Part shown: one piece after another, positions 25,324-33,859 of the stretch
Position numbering within the stretch: position 1 is the first letter of the stretch
How the letters are laid out: each line of letters starts with the position of its first letter
Source of the DNA: Hydrogenophaga pseudoflava
GTDB lineage: Bacteria > Pseudomonadota > Gammaproteobacteria > Burkholderiales > Burkholderiaceae_C
Assembly: GCF_031020795.1 (NCBI RefSeq)
Contig: NZ_JAVHJP010000004.1
Coordinates: forward strand, 316,073 to 380,072
DNA length: 64,000 nt
Reading direction: 5' to 3'
Position numbers and translations under genes: made by a program
Notes under the pieces: model-generated
The model's input: only the letters and a program-made list of their open reading frames with translations
Database searches by the model: none
Told to the model about the DNA's origin: nothing

Positions 25324-26187
25324 ATGGGCAACCCATTCAGCGGTCGTGCACGGGTGTGCAGCCTGGCCTTGGCTTCTCTGGTCTGCAGCTCACCCGCTTG
25401 GTGTGATGGTCTGACAGACCAGGTGATCCAGCGGTTGCGCGCCGTCGATCCTCAACTGGAAATCAAAGAAGCCGGACCGAACGACATCCAGTTGAAGAAA
25501 GCAGGCAAGGAGTTTCAGGTCTACCTCGACAATGTGCGTCGGATTTGCGGCCAAACCCCCGACGCGTGTGATCAGCAGACTGACCTGCTGGTGCAAATGT
25601 CGTTGCGCATGCTCTCGACGGAAGGGGGGCGCACGGCGGAAGCGTCGCGGCTGCGTGTCGTGATCCGCGGCAAAGACTATGTGGAGGGACTGACCCAGAC
25701 CCTGTCGAAAGGTCGGGAGGCGCCACGGGGTCTGGTGATCAGGCCACTTTCCGGCGACCTGGTCGCCATGTTGGTGGTGGACATGCCGGAGTCGGTCTCT
25801 CCCTTGATGGACGACGAGCTGGCAAAGATGAACCTCGGCGAGGCGAGCGCCTGGGACCGTGCGGCCCACAACAACCATCAAGCGCTGGCAGGACTCCGGC
25901 TCAACCAGCTGGACACCCATGTGTTCGGATTGGGCGGGGACTTCTTCGCACCGGCCTGGCTGCTGTCATCGCATTGGGAGACGTTTGCACGGGACAAGCA
26001 GATCAGCGTGGCCTGGGCTTGCGTCTATGACGCCGACGAGGCGATCTTCGTGATTGACAACCCCGACCAGAAGGAGAAGGTCCAGCGTGCCTGCACCCGG
26101 TTTGTCCAGCGGGCTCGCAAGCCGGTCTCGGATCAGCTGATGGTCTGGAAAAAAGATCAGCCCCGATGGAGCAACATGGGGCGGTGA
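25324..26187 (+). CDS. Secreted DUF1444-like protein
   Basis: 287 residues, ATG at 25324 after an excellent TTTGGAGGAATGAA site. Signal peptide at 1-28 (RVCSLALASLVCSSPAWC) with likely cleavage near SPAWC. The mature part follows DUF1444/YtpQ organisation: an N-terminal QLKKAGKEFQVYLDN block, then LVIRPLSGDLVAMLVVDMPESVS, then AAHNNHQAL and FFAPAWLLSSHWETFA, then ISVAWACVYDADEAIFVI. Four Cys in all (two likely mature: CGQTPDACDQQ), so a disulfide is possible. Function unknown. It lies 49 bases after yihY with its own ribosome site. Confidence 0.55.
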   Translation: MGNPFSGRARVCSLALASLVCSSPAWCDGLTDQVIQRLRAVDPQLEIKEAGPNDIQLKKAGKEFQVYLDNVRRICGQTPDACDQQTDLLVQMSLRMLSTEGGRTAEASRLRVVIRGKDYVEGLTQTLSKGREAPRGLVIRPLSGDLVAMLVVDMPESVSPLMDDELAKMNLGEASAWDRAAHNNHQALAGLRLNQLDTHVFGLGGDFFAPAWLLSSHWETFARDKQISVAWACVYDADEAIFVIDNPDQKEKVQRACTRFVQRARKPVSDQLMVWKKDQPRWSNMGR

Positions 26188-26208
26188 AACAGCACGTCAG
26201 GGTTTCGC

Positions 26209-27495
26209 TCAGACGCAGGAAAACGGCGCTCGCAGAAACCCCCGGAACCGTGCCCGCCCGCCGCGCACCGGCGGCGCGCTGAGCTCAAAGCGGGGGAAGC
26301 GGTCGAGAAAACGTCCGATGGCGATGCGGCCTTCGAGCCGCGCCAGGCTCAGGCCCGCGCACTGGTGAATGCCGAAGCCGAAGGCGAGGTGTTTGTTGCC
26401 CTCGCGGCGCAGGTTCAGGGTCTCGGGATGTTCGTACACCGCGGGGTCGCGGTTGGCGGCGCCGATGCACAGCGTGACCAGCGTGCCGGGTGCCAATGCC
26501 AGACCGCCGACGGTGGCCGCCGACAACGCGCGCCGGTTGCCCAGCTGGTTGGACGATTCGAAGCGCAGGCACTCGTCCACCGCCAGTGTCAGCACCTGTT
26601 CCTTTGCGGCGGCGTCGCCGGCCGCGCGCAGGTCGGCCAGCAGTTGCGCGCGCTGCTCCGGGAATTCCTGCAGCAGGATCAGGCCGTTGCCGATCAGGTT
26701 GGTGGTGGTTTCGTGGCCGGCGTTGAGCAGGAAGATGCAGTTCTGCAGCAGCTCGACCTCGCTGAGTTGCTCGCCATTGGCCTCGCCCTGGATCAGGCGC
26801 GTGAGCACGTCGCGCTCCGGGTCGCCCGGGGCCCGGCGACGCTCGGCCACCAGCGTGCGCAGGTAGGCCAGCATCTCGGTCACGCTGCGGTTGCCGGTGG
26901 CGTGCTGTTCGGGCGTGGGCACGGGTTCGAGCGCACCCAGGATGGCCAGCGACCAGTCGCGCAGCGGGCCGCGGTCGTGGTGCGGCACGCCCAGCAGGTT
27001 GCCGATGATCTCCACCGGGATGGCCGAGGCGAAGTCTTCGACCAGGTCACCACCGCCCCGCGCCTCGATGCGGTCGAGCAGCTGGTCGACCAGCGCGACC
27101 AGGCCTGGCTCCATGTCGGCGATCGCGCGGCGGGTGAGGGCGCCCATGATGAGCTTGCGCACCCGCGTGTGCAGCGGCGGGTCGTTGAACACCAGGCTGG
27201 TGGTGTGGTGCTCGTACAGCGGAGAGTCCACGCCGTACTTGGGCGCGAACTCGACGTGCTTGTCGGAGCTGAACACGGCCGCGTCGCGGTACACCGCCAT
27301 CAGGTCGGCGTGGCGCGTGAGGAAGAGTGATCCGTCGGGCATGCGCCGCACCGGTTCGTGTTCTCTCAGAAGCGCATAGACCGGGAACGGGTTGGCCAGG
27401 AAGTCGGCGGGCAGGGCGCGCAGGTCGAAGGACGTGGCGATTTCGTGCGCCCGTTCGGCGCCCATGGGTGGGGTGATCTGGGACGGCTGGATCAT
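26209..27495 (-). CDS. Cytochrome P450
   Basis: 428 residues, ATG at 27495, soluble bacterial class. I-helix oxygen-binding LLNAGHETTTN (AGxETT), K-helix ExxR in ECLRFE, and the heme loop FGFGIHQCAGLSLARLE with the heme thiolate at Cys-379. PxxF-type DPAVYEHPETLNLRREGNKHLAFG precedes it. Length and motifs match class I (CYP107/CYP111-like) P450s that need ferredoxin and reductase, neither of which is in the window. The gene is 32 bases downstream of a MocR regulator on the same strand and is probably co-transcribed with it. Confidence 0.93.
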   Translation of the reverse strand: MIQPSQITPPMGAERAHEIATSFDLRALPADFLANPFPVYALLREHEPVRRMPDGSLFLTRHADLMAVYRDAAVFSSDKHVEFAPKYGVDSPLYEHHTTSLVFNDPPLHTRVRKLIMGALTRRAIADMEPGLVALVDQLLDRIEARGGGDLVEDFASAIPVEIIGNLLGVPHHDRGPLRDWSLAILGALEPVPTPEQHATGNRSVTEMLAYLRTLVAERRRAPGDPERDVLTRLIQGEANGEQLSEVELLQNCIFLLNAGHETTTNLIGNGLILLQEFPEQRAQLLADLRAAGDAAAKEQVLTLAVDECLRFESSNQLGNRRALSAATVGGLALAPGTLVTLCIGAANRDPAVYEHPETLNLRREGNKHLAFGFGIHQCAGLSLARLEGRIAIGRFLDRFPRFELSAPPVRGGRARFRGFLRAPFSCV

Positions 27496-27527
27496 GGTGC
27501 GGCCATTCTGGCGCCGCCGGGCGGTGC

Positions 27528-29036
27528 TCAGGCGCGCTTCTTCTCGGGGTTTTCCTGCAGCATCTGGCGCGCGATCTCGCCGATGCGCGCCAGCGCCTGC
27601 ATCTCCAGCGTGGTCCACGGACCTGAGAAGTTCAGACGCAGGCAGTGCCGGTAGCGGTCGGTGGCGGTGAAGAACCCGCCCGGACCGAAGGTGATGCCTT
27701 CGGCGGCGCAGCGGCGGAACAGTTCCATGGCCGAGAGGTCCGGCGCCAGCTCCAGCCACAACGTGTCGCCCGAAGGCGGGTTGCTCACCTTGGTGCCCGG
27801 CGGGAAGTGGTGCGCGATGAGGCGGCGCGCCTCGTTGCGGCGCTGGTTCATGTAGGTGGTCAGGCGCCGCAGGTGGGCCTCGTAGCTGCCCTGATTCAGC
27901 AGGTCGGCCAGGGCCTCTTCAAGCACCACGGGTGTGGCGGCGCCCTGCAGCCGCTTGTGCGATGCCACGCTGTCGCGCCAGCGGCCGGCCTCGACCCAGC
28001 CCAGCCGGATGCCCGGTGTGAGCGTCTTCGCGAACGAGCCACAGACCATCACGTTGCCGTCGGTGTCGAAGGACTTGGCGGCCTTGCGTCGCTCGTCGCC
28101 GGCCAGCAGGTCGTTGAACACCACGTCCTCGATCAGCGGCACGCCGCGCTGCGCCAGCAGCTTCACCAGCTTCTGTTTGGCACCCATGGGCATCACCGAG
28201 CCCAGCGGGTTGGACAGCGTGGGCGCGGCCAGCACCGCCTTGACCGGCTGCGTGTCCAGCGCGAGTTCGAGCGCGGGCAGGGACAGACCGGTGGCGGGGT
28301 GGGTGGGAATCTCCAGCACGCGCAGGCCCAGCGACTCGATCAGGTCGAGGTAGCCGAAGAAGGTGGGCGACTCCAGCGCGACCACGTCGCCGGGCTGGGT
28401 GACGGCGCGCAGGCAGAGACTGACCGCCTGCGTACAGCTGGCGGTGATGACGATGTGCGCCGCGTCCAGCGCGCAACCCAGGTGCAGCGCGCGCCGGGCC
28501 ACCGCCTGGCGCAGCGCGGGGCGGCCGGCATCGGCCTTGTTGTATTCGGTCAGGCTGTGACGGTGCACGCGGGAGGCGCGGCCGATGGCGACGCGCAGGC
28601 GCTCCTCGTCGAACAGGGTGCTCTGTTCGGGCGCGAAGCCGCCGAAGCTGGCCCGGTCGCCCGGCTGGTGCAGCATGGCGAAGCCTTCGGAACGGGTCTG
28701 CCGCTCCACCAGAAAACTGCGCTGCGGCGGGGCGCTCAGGCCGGGCTGGGCGATGCGTTGCGGGCGCCGCACGAAGTAGCCGGCCTTGGGGCGCGCCTGC
28801 GCCAGGCCCTGTTCTTCGAGCTGGCGGTAGGCTTGCAGGGCCGTAGAGATCGATACGCCATGCGCCACCGAGGTTTCGCGCACCGAGGGCAGGCGCTGGC
28901 CGGCCTTGAGGGTGCCGCCGTGGATGAGCTGTGCCAGGGCCTGCGCGATCTGCTGGTAGAGCGGCAGGTCGGACTCAAGGGGCGGCGGAACCGGTGGAAC
29001 CGGGCGCAGCGCAGGGGGCTGGGTGGGCTCGGGCAT
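27528..29036 (-). CDS. MocR-type (GntR-aminotransferase) regulator
   Basis: 502 residues. N-terminal GntR winged helix (LYQQIAQALAQLIHGGTLK, LPSVRETSVAHGVSISTALQAYRQLEEQGLA at 27-80). C-terminal fold-type-I aminotransferase domain (about 130-480) with GRPALRQAVARRAL, NPLGSVM, EDVVFNDLLAG and a PLP-binding Lys in SFAKTLTPGIRLGW. These proteins bind PLP or PLP-adducts as effectors. A perfect palindrome at 29119-29144 lies 83 bases upstream of its start, in the shared divergent region with the DUF2917 gene. The P450 follows 32 bases downstream. Confidence 0.9.
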   Translation of the reverse strand: MPEPTQPPALRPVPPVPPPLESDLPLYQQIAQALAQLIHGGTLKAGQRLPSVRETSVAHGVSISTALQAYRQLEEQGLAQARPKAGYFVRRPQRIAQPGLSAPPQRSFLVERQTRSEGFAMLHQPGDRASFGGFAPEQSTLFDEERLRVAIGRASRVHRHSLTEYNKADAGRPALRQAVARRALHLGCALDAAHIVITASCTQAVSLCLRAVTQPGDVVALESPTFFGYLDLIESLGLRVLEIPTHPATGLSLPALELALDTQPVKAVLAAPTLSNPLGSVMPMGAKQKLVKLLAQRGVPLIEDVVFNDLLAGDERRKAAKSFDTDGNVMVCGSFAKTLTPGIRLGWVEAGRWRDSVASHKRLQGAATPVVLEEALADLLNQGSYEAHLRRLTTYMNQRRNEARRLIAHHFPPGTKVSNPPSGDTLWLELAPDLSAMELFRRCAAEGITFGPGGFFTATDRYRHCLRLNFSGPWTTLEMQALARIGEIARQMLQENPEKKRA

Positions 29037-29118
29037 GGGCGGTCCATGCTAACCGAGCCCCGGCCGTCCGGGCGCCCAGATGGTCTCCCGCCGACCAGCA
29101 CAGTTGGGCGGCAAACCG

Positions 29119-29144
29119 ACCACACAGATGCGGATCTGTGTGGT
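29119..29144. promoter_or_regulatory. 11-bp perfect palindrome (likely MocR operator)
   Basis: ACCACACAGAT at 29119-29129, GCGG, then ATCTGTGTGGT at 29134-29144. It sits between a MocR-type regulator (start 29036, reverse) and DUF2917 (start 29232, forward). The core AGAT..ATCT resembles the palindromes bound by several GntR/MocR proteins. Not a terminator: no T run on either side. Confidence 0.55.
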
Positions 29145-29231
29145 GCTGAGCGGACATGCTGCCAGCGACCTGTGTCTGTTTCGATGGGGCGGAACACCGG
29201 ACAGTGGGGCCTCATTCAAGAAAGGTCCGAC

Positions 29232-29600
29232 ATGTCCTCCAGCCAGCCCACCCCCACCCGCCTGTTTCCGCTGCAGACCCGCGTGATCCACGCCAGCGCC
29301 GGCATGCGCCTGCGCGTGGTCAGCGGCCGGCTCTGGCTGACCCAGCCGAACATGGCGCAGGACCTGTTCCTCGGGCCGGGTTCGGTTGTCGACCTGCTGC
29401 AGGACTGGGTCGTGATCGGCGCCGACGCCGAGCCCAGGCCGCAAGGTGGTGCGCCCGAGGCGTACAGCGAGTACCAACTGGTGTCGCTGGTGCCTGCGCG
29501 CCCACGCCCGCGCATCCTGGTGGCGCTGCAAGGGATGTGGGCGGCCATGGGGCGCAGGCTCGGTGCGCTGGGCCCGGCCCTGGTCAGGCGCTCTTCGTAG
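29232..29600 (+). CDS. DUF2917-domain protein
   Basis: 122 residues. Residues 15-70 match DUF2917: ASAGMRLRVVSGRLWLTQP (the conserved block with a W after the beta turn), DLFLGPGSVVDLL and a hydrophobic C-terminal helix. No signal peptide. Function unknown; DUF2917 genes in Burkholderiales are often next to GntR/MocR regulators and LysE-type exporters. Starts about 90 bases after the palindrome described at 29119. Its 3' end overlaps the convergent sensor kinase by 17 bases (29584-29600). Confidence 0.75.
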   Translation: MSSSQPTPTRLFPLQTRVIHASAGMRLRVVSGRLWLTQPNMAQDLFLGPGSVVDLLQDWVVIGADAEPRPQGGAPEAYSEYQLVSLVPARPRPRILVALQGMWAAMGRRLGALGPALVRRSS

Positions 29601-32600
29601 GCAGTGAAAAATAGAAGGTCGCACCGACGTCGACTTCGCCTTCGGCCCATGCCCGGCCTCCGTGCCGGGACACCACCCTGAACACGGTGGCCAGACCGAT
29701 GCCGACGCCGTCGAACTCCTCCATGCGGTGCAGGCGCTGGAAGACACCGAACAGTTTGCCGCGGTACTGCATGTCGAAGCCCGCGCCGTTGTCTTTGACG
29801 AAGACCACCACCTCGTCGGGCTGCCCGGGCAGGCAGCCGATGGTGATCTCTGCGCGCTCGCGCTTGCGCGTGTACTTCAGCGCGTTGGCGATCAGGTTGA
29901 CCAGCACCACGCGCAGCATGGCTTGGTCACCGGTCACCACCGGCAGTTCGGCAATGTTCCATTGGATGTCCCGACCGCTGGTTTCCTGTGCCATCTCGGC
30001 GAGCACATCGGCCACCAGACCGCCCAGGTCCACGGCGGTCTTTTGCATCTCCTGGTTGCTCATGCGCGAGAAGGACAGCAGATCGTCGATCAGCAACTTC
30101 ATGCGCTGGGTGGCCTTGAACATCATGTCGACATACCGACGATCCTCGTCGCCCAGTACCGGCCCGGCGCTGTCCTGGAGCAGGGACAGGTAGCCGTCGA
30201 TGTGGCGCAGCGGTGCGCGCAGGTCGTGCGAGACGGATGAGGAGAAGGCCTCCAGCTCCTTGTTCTTGGCAGCCAGCTCCGCGGTGCGCTCGGACACCTG
30301 CCGCTCCAGCTGCTGGCTGTATCGCCGGATGCGGTTGATGCGCAGGCGGTCGGCGCTGTAGACCGCGCCCAGCAGCAGCAACAGCGCGAGCCCCAGGAAC
30401 CACCAGGCGGCCCACCAGGGCGGGGTGATGGTGATGGCGAGTTGGGCGCCTTCGTTGTTCCACACGCCATCCTCGTTCGATCCCTGCACCTGGAACAGGA
30501 AGTTGCCGGACGGCAGGCTGGTGTAGACCGCCAGGCGCTCGGTGCTGTTGACCTCCCGCCAGTCCGTTTCGAAGCCTTGCAGCCGGTAGCGGTACCGGTT
30601 TCTGGTCGGTGCGACGTAGCTCAGCGCAGCGAACTCGAACGACAGGCTGTTCTGGAAGTGGGGCAGGGTCAGCGACGCCGTCCGGTTGATGTTCTTCTCC
30701 AGCACCGACTGTCCGCCGACGGGCACGGACTTGCCGAACAGCCGGAAATCGGTGAGCACCACCGGCGGCACAAACGGGTTGTCCGCTATGTGTGCCGGAT
30801 CGAAGACGTTGAAGCCGTTGATGCCGCCGAAGTACATCTCGCCGGTCCGCTCGCTCTTGTGAAAGGCCGTGAAGACGTTGAACTCGTTGCTTTGCAGTCC
30901 GTCCAGCACGTCGTAGTTGCGGAAGGTTCCTGTCTCGGGGTTGAAGCGGGACAGACCGTTGTTGGTGCTGATCCAGAGGTTGCCCCGCTTGTCCTCCAGG
31001 ATGCCTTCGATGGTGTTGTTCGGCAGCCCCTCCTTCTGTGTGTAGACCACCGTGCAGCTGCCTTTGCCCCGGTCGAACACGCACAGGCCGCCCGAAGTGC
31101 CTACCCAGAACCGGCCGCGCTGGTCTTCAAGCAGGACCCGCACGGCGTCGTCGGGCAGGCTGGCCAGGTTTTTCGGATCGCTCCGGTACCGCTGGAAGGT
31201 CTCTGTCACCGGGTCGAACCGGTTGAGTCCACCACCTTCCGTCGCCACCCACAGGGTCTGTGCCCGGTCTTCGTAGATGTCGGTGACCGAACCGCCTCCC
31301 AGACTGTCCGGGGTGCCGGGGTCGTGCCGGAACTGCCGGAACGTTTCCGAGCTGCGATCAAAGCGGCTGAGTCCGTTGTTCCAGCCTCCCGCCCAAAGGA
31401 CGCCCTTGGAGTCGCGGAAAAGCGCGCGGATGATGTCGTCGCTGAGGGCATGGGGGTTGCTCGGGGACGCCCGGTAGGCCCTGAAGCGGTTGGTCCTGGG
31501 GTCGAAACGGTTCAGCCCGCCGTTGTAGGAGCCGAACCAGAGCGTGCCGTCCGGGTCCTCCTGGGTGGCCGTCACCGAACCATTGGAGATGCTGGTCGGA
31601 TCATTGGGGTCGTTGCGAAAGGTCCGCCAGGTGTTGGTCGAGCGATCCCATCGATTGAGGGTTCGGTCGTTGCCGATCCACACGATGCCGTTGCGGTCCT
31701 CGAAGACGGACAGGATGAAGTTGTCGGCCACACTGTTGGCGTTCTGCCCGTGCCGGTGGCGGTCAAACTTGGGAGGCCTTGTGGAGAGCTTGTTCGCCCC
31801 GCCGCCCAGGGTGCCCACCCACAGCGTCCCGGAGGGGTCTTCCAAGAACGAGCTGATGAAGTTGTTGCGCAGGCTGTGGGGGTCGGAAGGGTCGTGCTTG
31901 TATTGCACGAGTTGGCGCTGTGCCGGGTCGAATTTCAGGACCCCTGCGCCTTCGGTGCCCAGCCAGAGGATGCCCTGTGCATCCTCATGGAGATCCTTGA
32001 CCGCATTGAGACTGGCCGCGTCCCGCAGTCCGGTCGCAATGGGGTGGCGTGTGAATCGGCCGGTGGGGCGATCCAGCGAGGCCAAGCCCCCGCTCGTCAA
32101 CACCCAAAACCGCCCGGCGCGGTCCTCGTGGACCGCATGCACGCGCGGGTCCGGCAGCGTCTGCGGATCTTCGGGGCGCGAGGTGTACCGGGTGACCCTG
32201 CCTGTGACCGGATCCAGCCGGTTGAGTCCCGCGTCCGCCGTCCCGATCCAGAGTGTCCGCTCCGAGTCCTGGTAGACGCTTTCGAGGTTGTTGCTGCTCA
32301 GGCTGTTGGCGTTTTGCGGGTCGTGGCGGAAGTAGGTCACGGCACCGGTGCGCAGATCGATCCGGTTGAGGCCGCTGTCGTTGGTGGCCACCCAGAGCAC
32401 ACCCTGCGGATCCTCCACCAGGCCTTTTCTGGAGATGCTGTTGCTGCTCAGACTGGTGGGGCTGGTCGGGTCGTGGCGATAGTGCGTGAAGGTCTCGGTG
32501 GCGGGGTCGAACCGGTCGACCCCGCCACCGGTGGTGCCCAGCCACAACACCCCGTTTCGCCCGGGGAGTATGGAGACGACGGTGTTGTGCGCCAGGCTAT

Positions 32601-32916
32601 CGGGGTTGTTGCGATCAAACCTGAAGTTTCGAAAGGCATAGCCGTCGTGGCGGCTCAGACCGTCGCCGGTTGCAAACCACAGGAAGCCCTGGGTGTCCTG
32701 GGACATGCCATACACATTTCCAGAGGGCAGCCCCGCTTCCCCATTGAGAGCGGTGAACTGACTGTCCTTGCCGGTCATGACGACCAGTTGAACGACATCC
32801 GGGTTGCCACGGGCATGGACCGGGGTGGCCGCCGAGCCCACCAGCGCCAGCACCACAAGAAAGGGCGCGATCAGCGCTGCCAAGGATGCGGAAGCGTTCG
32901 TCACTTGTGTCACCAA
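29584..32916 (-). CDS. Two-component sensor kinase with a periplasmic beta-propeller
   Basis: 1110 residues, starting TTG at 32916 or the following GTG at 32913 (no clear ribosome site for either). An N-terminal signal/anchor (~10-35) is followed by about thirteen two-component-regulator-propeller repeats (LWLGTTGGGVDRFDP type, ~85-690), then a Y_Y_Y domain (RYRLQGFETDWREVN), one membrane helix (WFLGLALLLLLGAVYSA, ~830-850), then a HisKA/HATPase kinase: phospho-His in SSSVSHDLRAPLRHI, N-box LIANALKYT, DNGAGFD and GVGIGLATV. No receiver domain or nearby partner regulator. The propeller should bind an extracellular ligand, often a polysaccharide. Overlaps DUF2917 at its 3' end. Confidence 0.88.
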   Translation of the reverse strand: MVTQVTNASASLAALIAPFLVVLALVGSAATPVHARGNPDVVQLVVMTGKDSQFTALNGEAGLPSGNVYGMSQDTQGFLWFATGDGLSRHDGYAFRNFRFDRNNPDSLAHNTVVSILPGRNGVLWLGTTGGGVDRFDPATETFTHYRHDPTSPTSLSSNSISRKGLVEDPQGVLWVATNDSGLNRIDLRTGAVTYFRHDPQNANSLSSNNLESVYQDSERTLWIGTADAGLNRLDPVTGRVTRYTSRPEDPQTLPDPRVHAVHEDRAGRFWVLTSGGLASLDRPTGRFTRHPIATGLRDAASLNAVKDLHEDAQGILWLGTEGAGVLKFDPAQRQLVQYKHDPSDPHSLRNNFISSFLEDPSGTLWVGTLGGGANKLSTRPPKFDRHRHGQNANSVADNFILSVFEDRNGIVWIGNDRTLNRWDRSTNTWRTFRNDPNDPTSISNGSVTATQEDPDGTLWFGSYNGGLNRFDPRTNRFRAYRASPSNPHALSDDIIRALFRDSKGVLWAGGWNNGLSRFDRSSETFRQFRHDPGTPDSLGGGSVTDIYEDRAQTLWVATEGGGLNRFDPVTETFQRYRSDPKNLASLPDDAVRVLLEDQRGRFWVGTSGGLCVFDRGKGSCTVVYTQKEGLPNNTIEGILEDKRGNLWISTNNGLSRFNPETGTFRNYDVLDGLQSNEFNVFTAFHKSERTGEMYFGGINGFNVFDPAHIADNPFVPPVVLTDFRLFGKSVPVGGQSVLEKNINRTASLTLPHFQNSLSFEFAALSYVAPTRNRYRYRLQGFETDWREVNSTERLAVYTSLPSGNFLFQVQGSNEDGVWNNEGAQLAITITPPWWAAWWFLGLALLLLLGAVYSADRLRINRIRRYSQQLERQVSERTAELAAKNKELEAFSSSVSHDLRAPLRHIDGYLSLLQDSAGPVLGDEDRRYVDMMFKATQRMKLLIDDLLSFSRMSNQEMQKTAVDLGGLVADVLAEMAQETSGRDIQWNIAELPVVTGDQAMLRVVLVNLIANALKYTRKRERAEITIGCLPGQPDEVVVFVKDNGAGFDMQYRGKLFGVFQRLHRMEEFDGVGIGLATVFRVVSRHGGRAWAEGEVDVGATFYFSLPTKSA

Positions 32917-33034
32917 TCAGGTGCAGTCTGGCATTTACTTTTCGCTACATGTCAGTATTGCAGTCCTGCCGGTATTTGACAAATGGCCACGCGTCCTGCT
33001 GGCGAGGTGTCGGGCACACCCCGCCTTCCGGATG

Positions 33035-33859
33035 TCAGCGGTTGAGCTTGAGGAAGTCGCGGATCGCGAACAGGGTCAGGTCCGGGGTCTCGGTCATCTG
33101 GTGATGGCCGACCGGCAGGGTCACGACCTGCACCGCCTTGCCGGCCTCCCTGGCGGCCTTGATCAGGCCCTGTGCCGCCTTCGGTTGCGTCATCTGGTCC
33201 TGGCCGCCGAGCAGGAACAGCACCGGGCAAGTGAGTGCCGCCATGGCGGCCTCACCGCCCGCGTAGCGGTCGCAGGCCACGAAGCCGCGGTGGAACACAT
33301 TGACCTTGGGGTTGCTGCGCAGCACGCGCCGGCCCAGCGCCATGCCGGCGCCGTAGACCCAGGTGCCCGGGCCCAGTGCCGAGGGCGGCGCTGCCAGGGT
33401 CGAGCGCGAGAACACGTTGACCATGGTCAGCGCCTTCTCGGGCTCGTTCAGCGAAGCCTCGATCAGTGCCGGTGACACCTTCATCGGGAAGGCCGTGCCG
33501 ACCAGCACCGTGTGGGTGATGCGGTCTTTCAGGCGCGCTGCCGCTTCCATCGCGATCAGCGAGCCCCAGCTGTGGCCGACCAGCGCGGCCTTCTGAACAC
33601 CTGCGGCGTCGAGCAGGGCGCCGATGAAATCGGCCGCTTCTTCCACCGTGGACGGCGCTTCGCCGCCGCTCCTGCAGTGGCCCGGCAGGTCCACAGCCAG
33701 CACGTTGAAACCGTGGTTCGCGAGGTAACGGCTTTGCAGGCCCCAGACGCTGTGGTCGTTGAGCACGCCGTGGATGAAGACCACGGTGGGCTTGGCAGGG
33801 TCGAAAGGCTTGCCGCCGGTGTAGCAATAGGTGTGGACACCGTGGACTTGGAGTTCCAT
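33035..33859 (-). CDS. Alpha/beta hydrolase
   Basis: 274 residues from the ATG at 33859 (a GTG at 33862 is less likely). HGVLND oxyanion region near 30, nucleophile elbow GHSWGSL (Ser near 97), acid in LFLLGGQDQM (Asp), His in PVGHHQMT near the C-terminus. Complete triad. The start overlaps the upstream gene's stop by one base (TGATG), so translation is coupled with the MetY-type enzyme. Possible thioesterase or O-acetyl esterase role is unproven. Confidence 0.82.
   Translation of the reverse strand: MELQVHGVHTYCYTGGKPFDPAKPTVVFIHGVLNDHSVWGLQSRYLANHGFNVLAVDLPGHCRSGGEAPSTVEEAADFIGALLDAAGVQKAALVGHSWGSLIAMEAAARLKDRITHTVLVGTAFPMKVSPALIEASLNEPEKALTMVNVFSRSTLAAPPSALGPGTWVYGAGMALGRRVLRSNPKVNVFHRGFVACDRYAGGEAAMAALTCPVLFLLGGQDQMTQPKAAQGLIKAAREAGKAVQVVTLPVGHHQMTETPDLTLFAIRDFLKLNR

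Noticed and set aside
30442..32979. Forward open frame of about 845 residues over the sensor kinase
   Set aside because: Antisense to the propeller repeats, so it appears repetitive, but has no ribosome site and no known domain.
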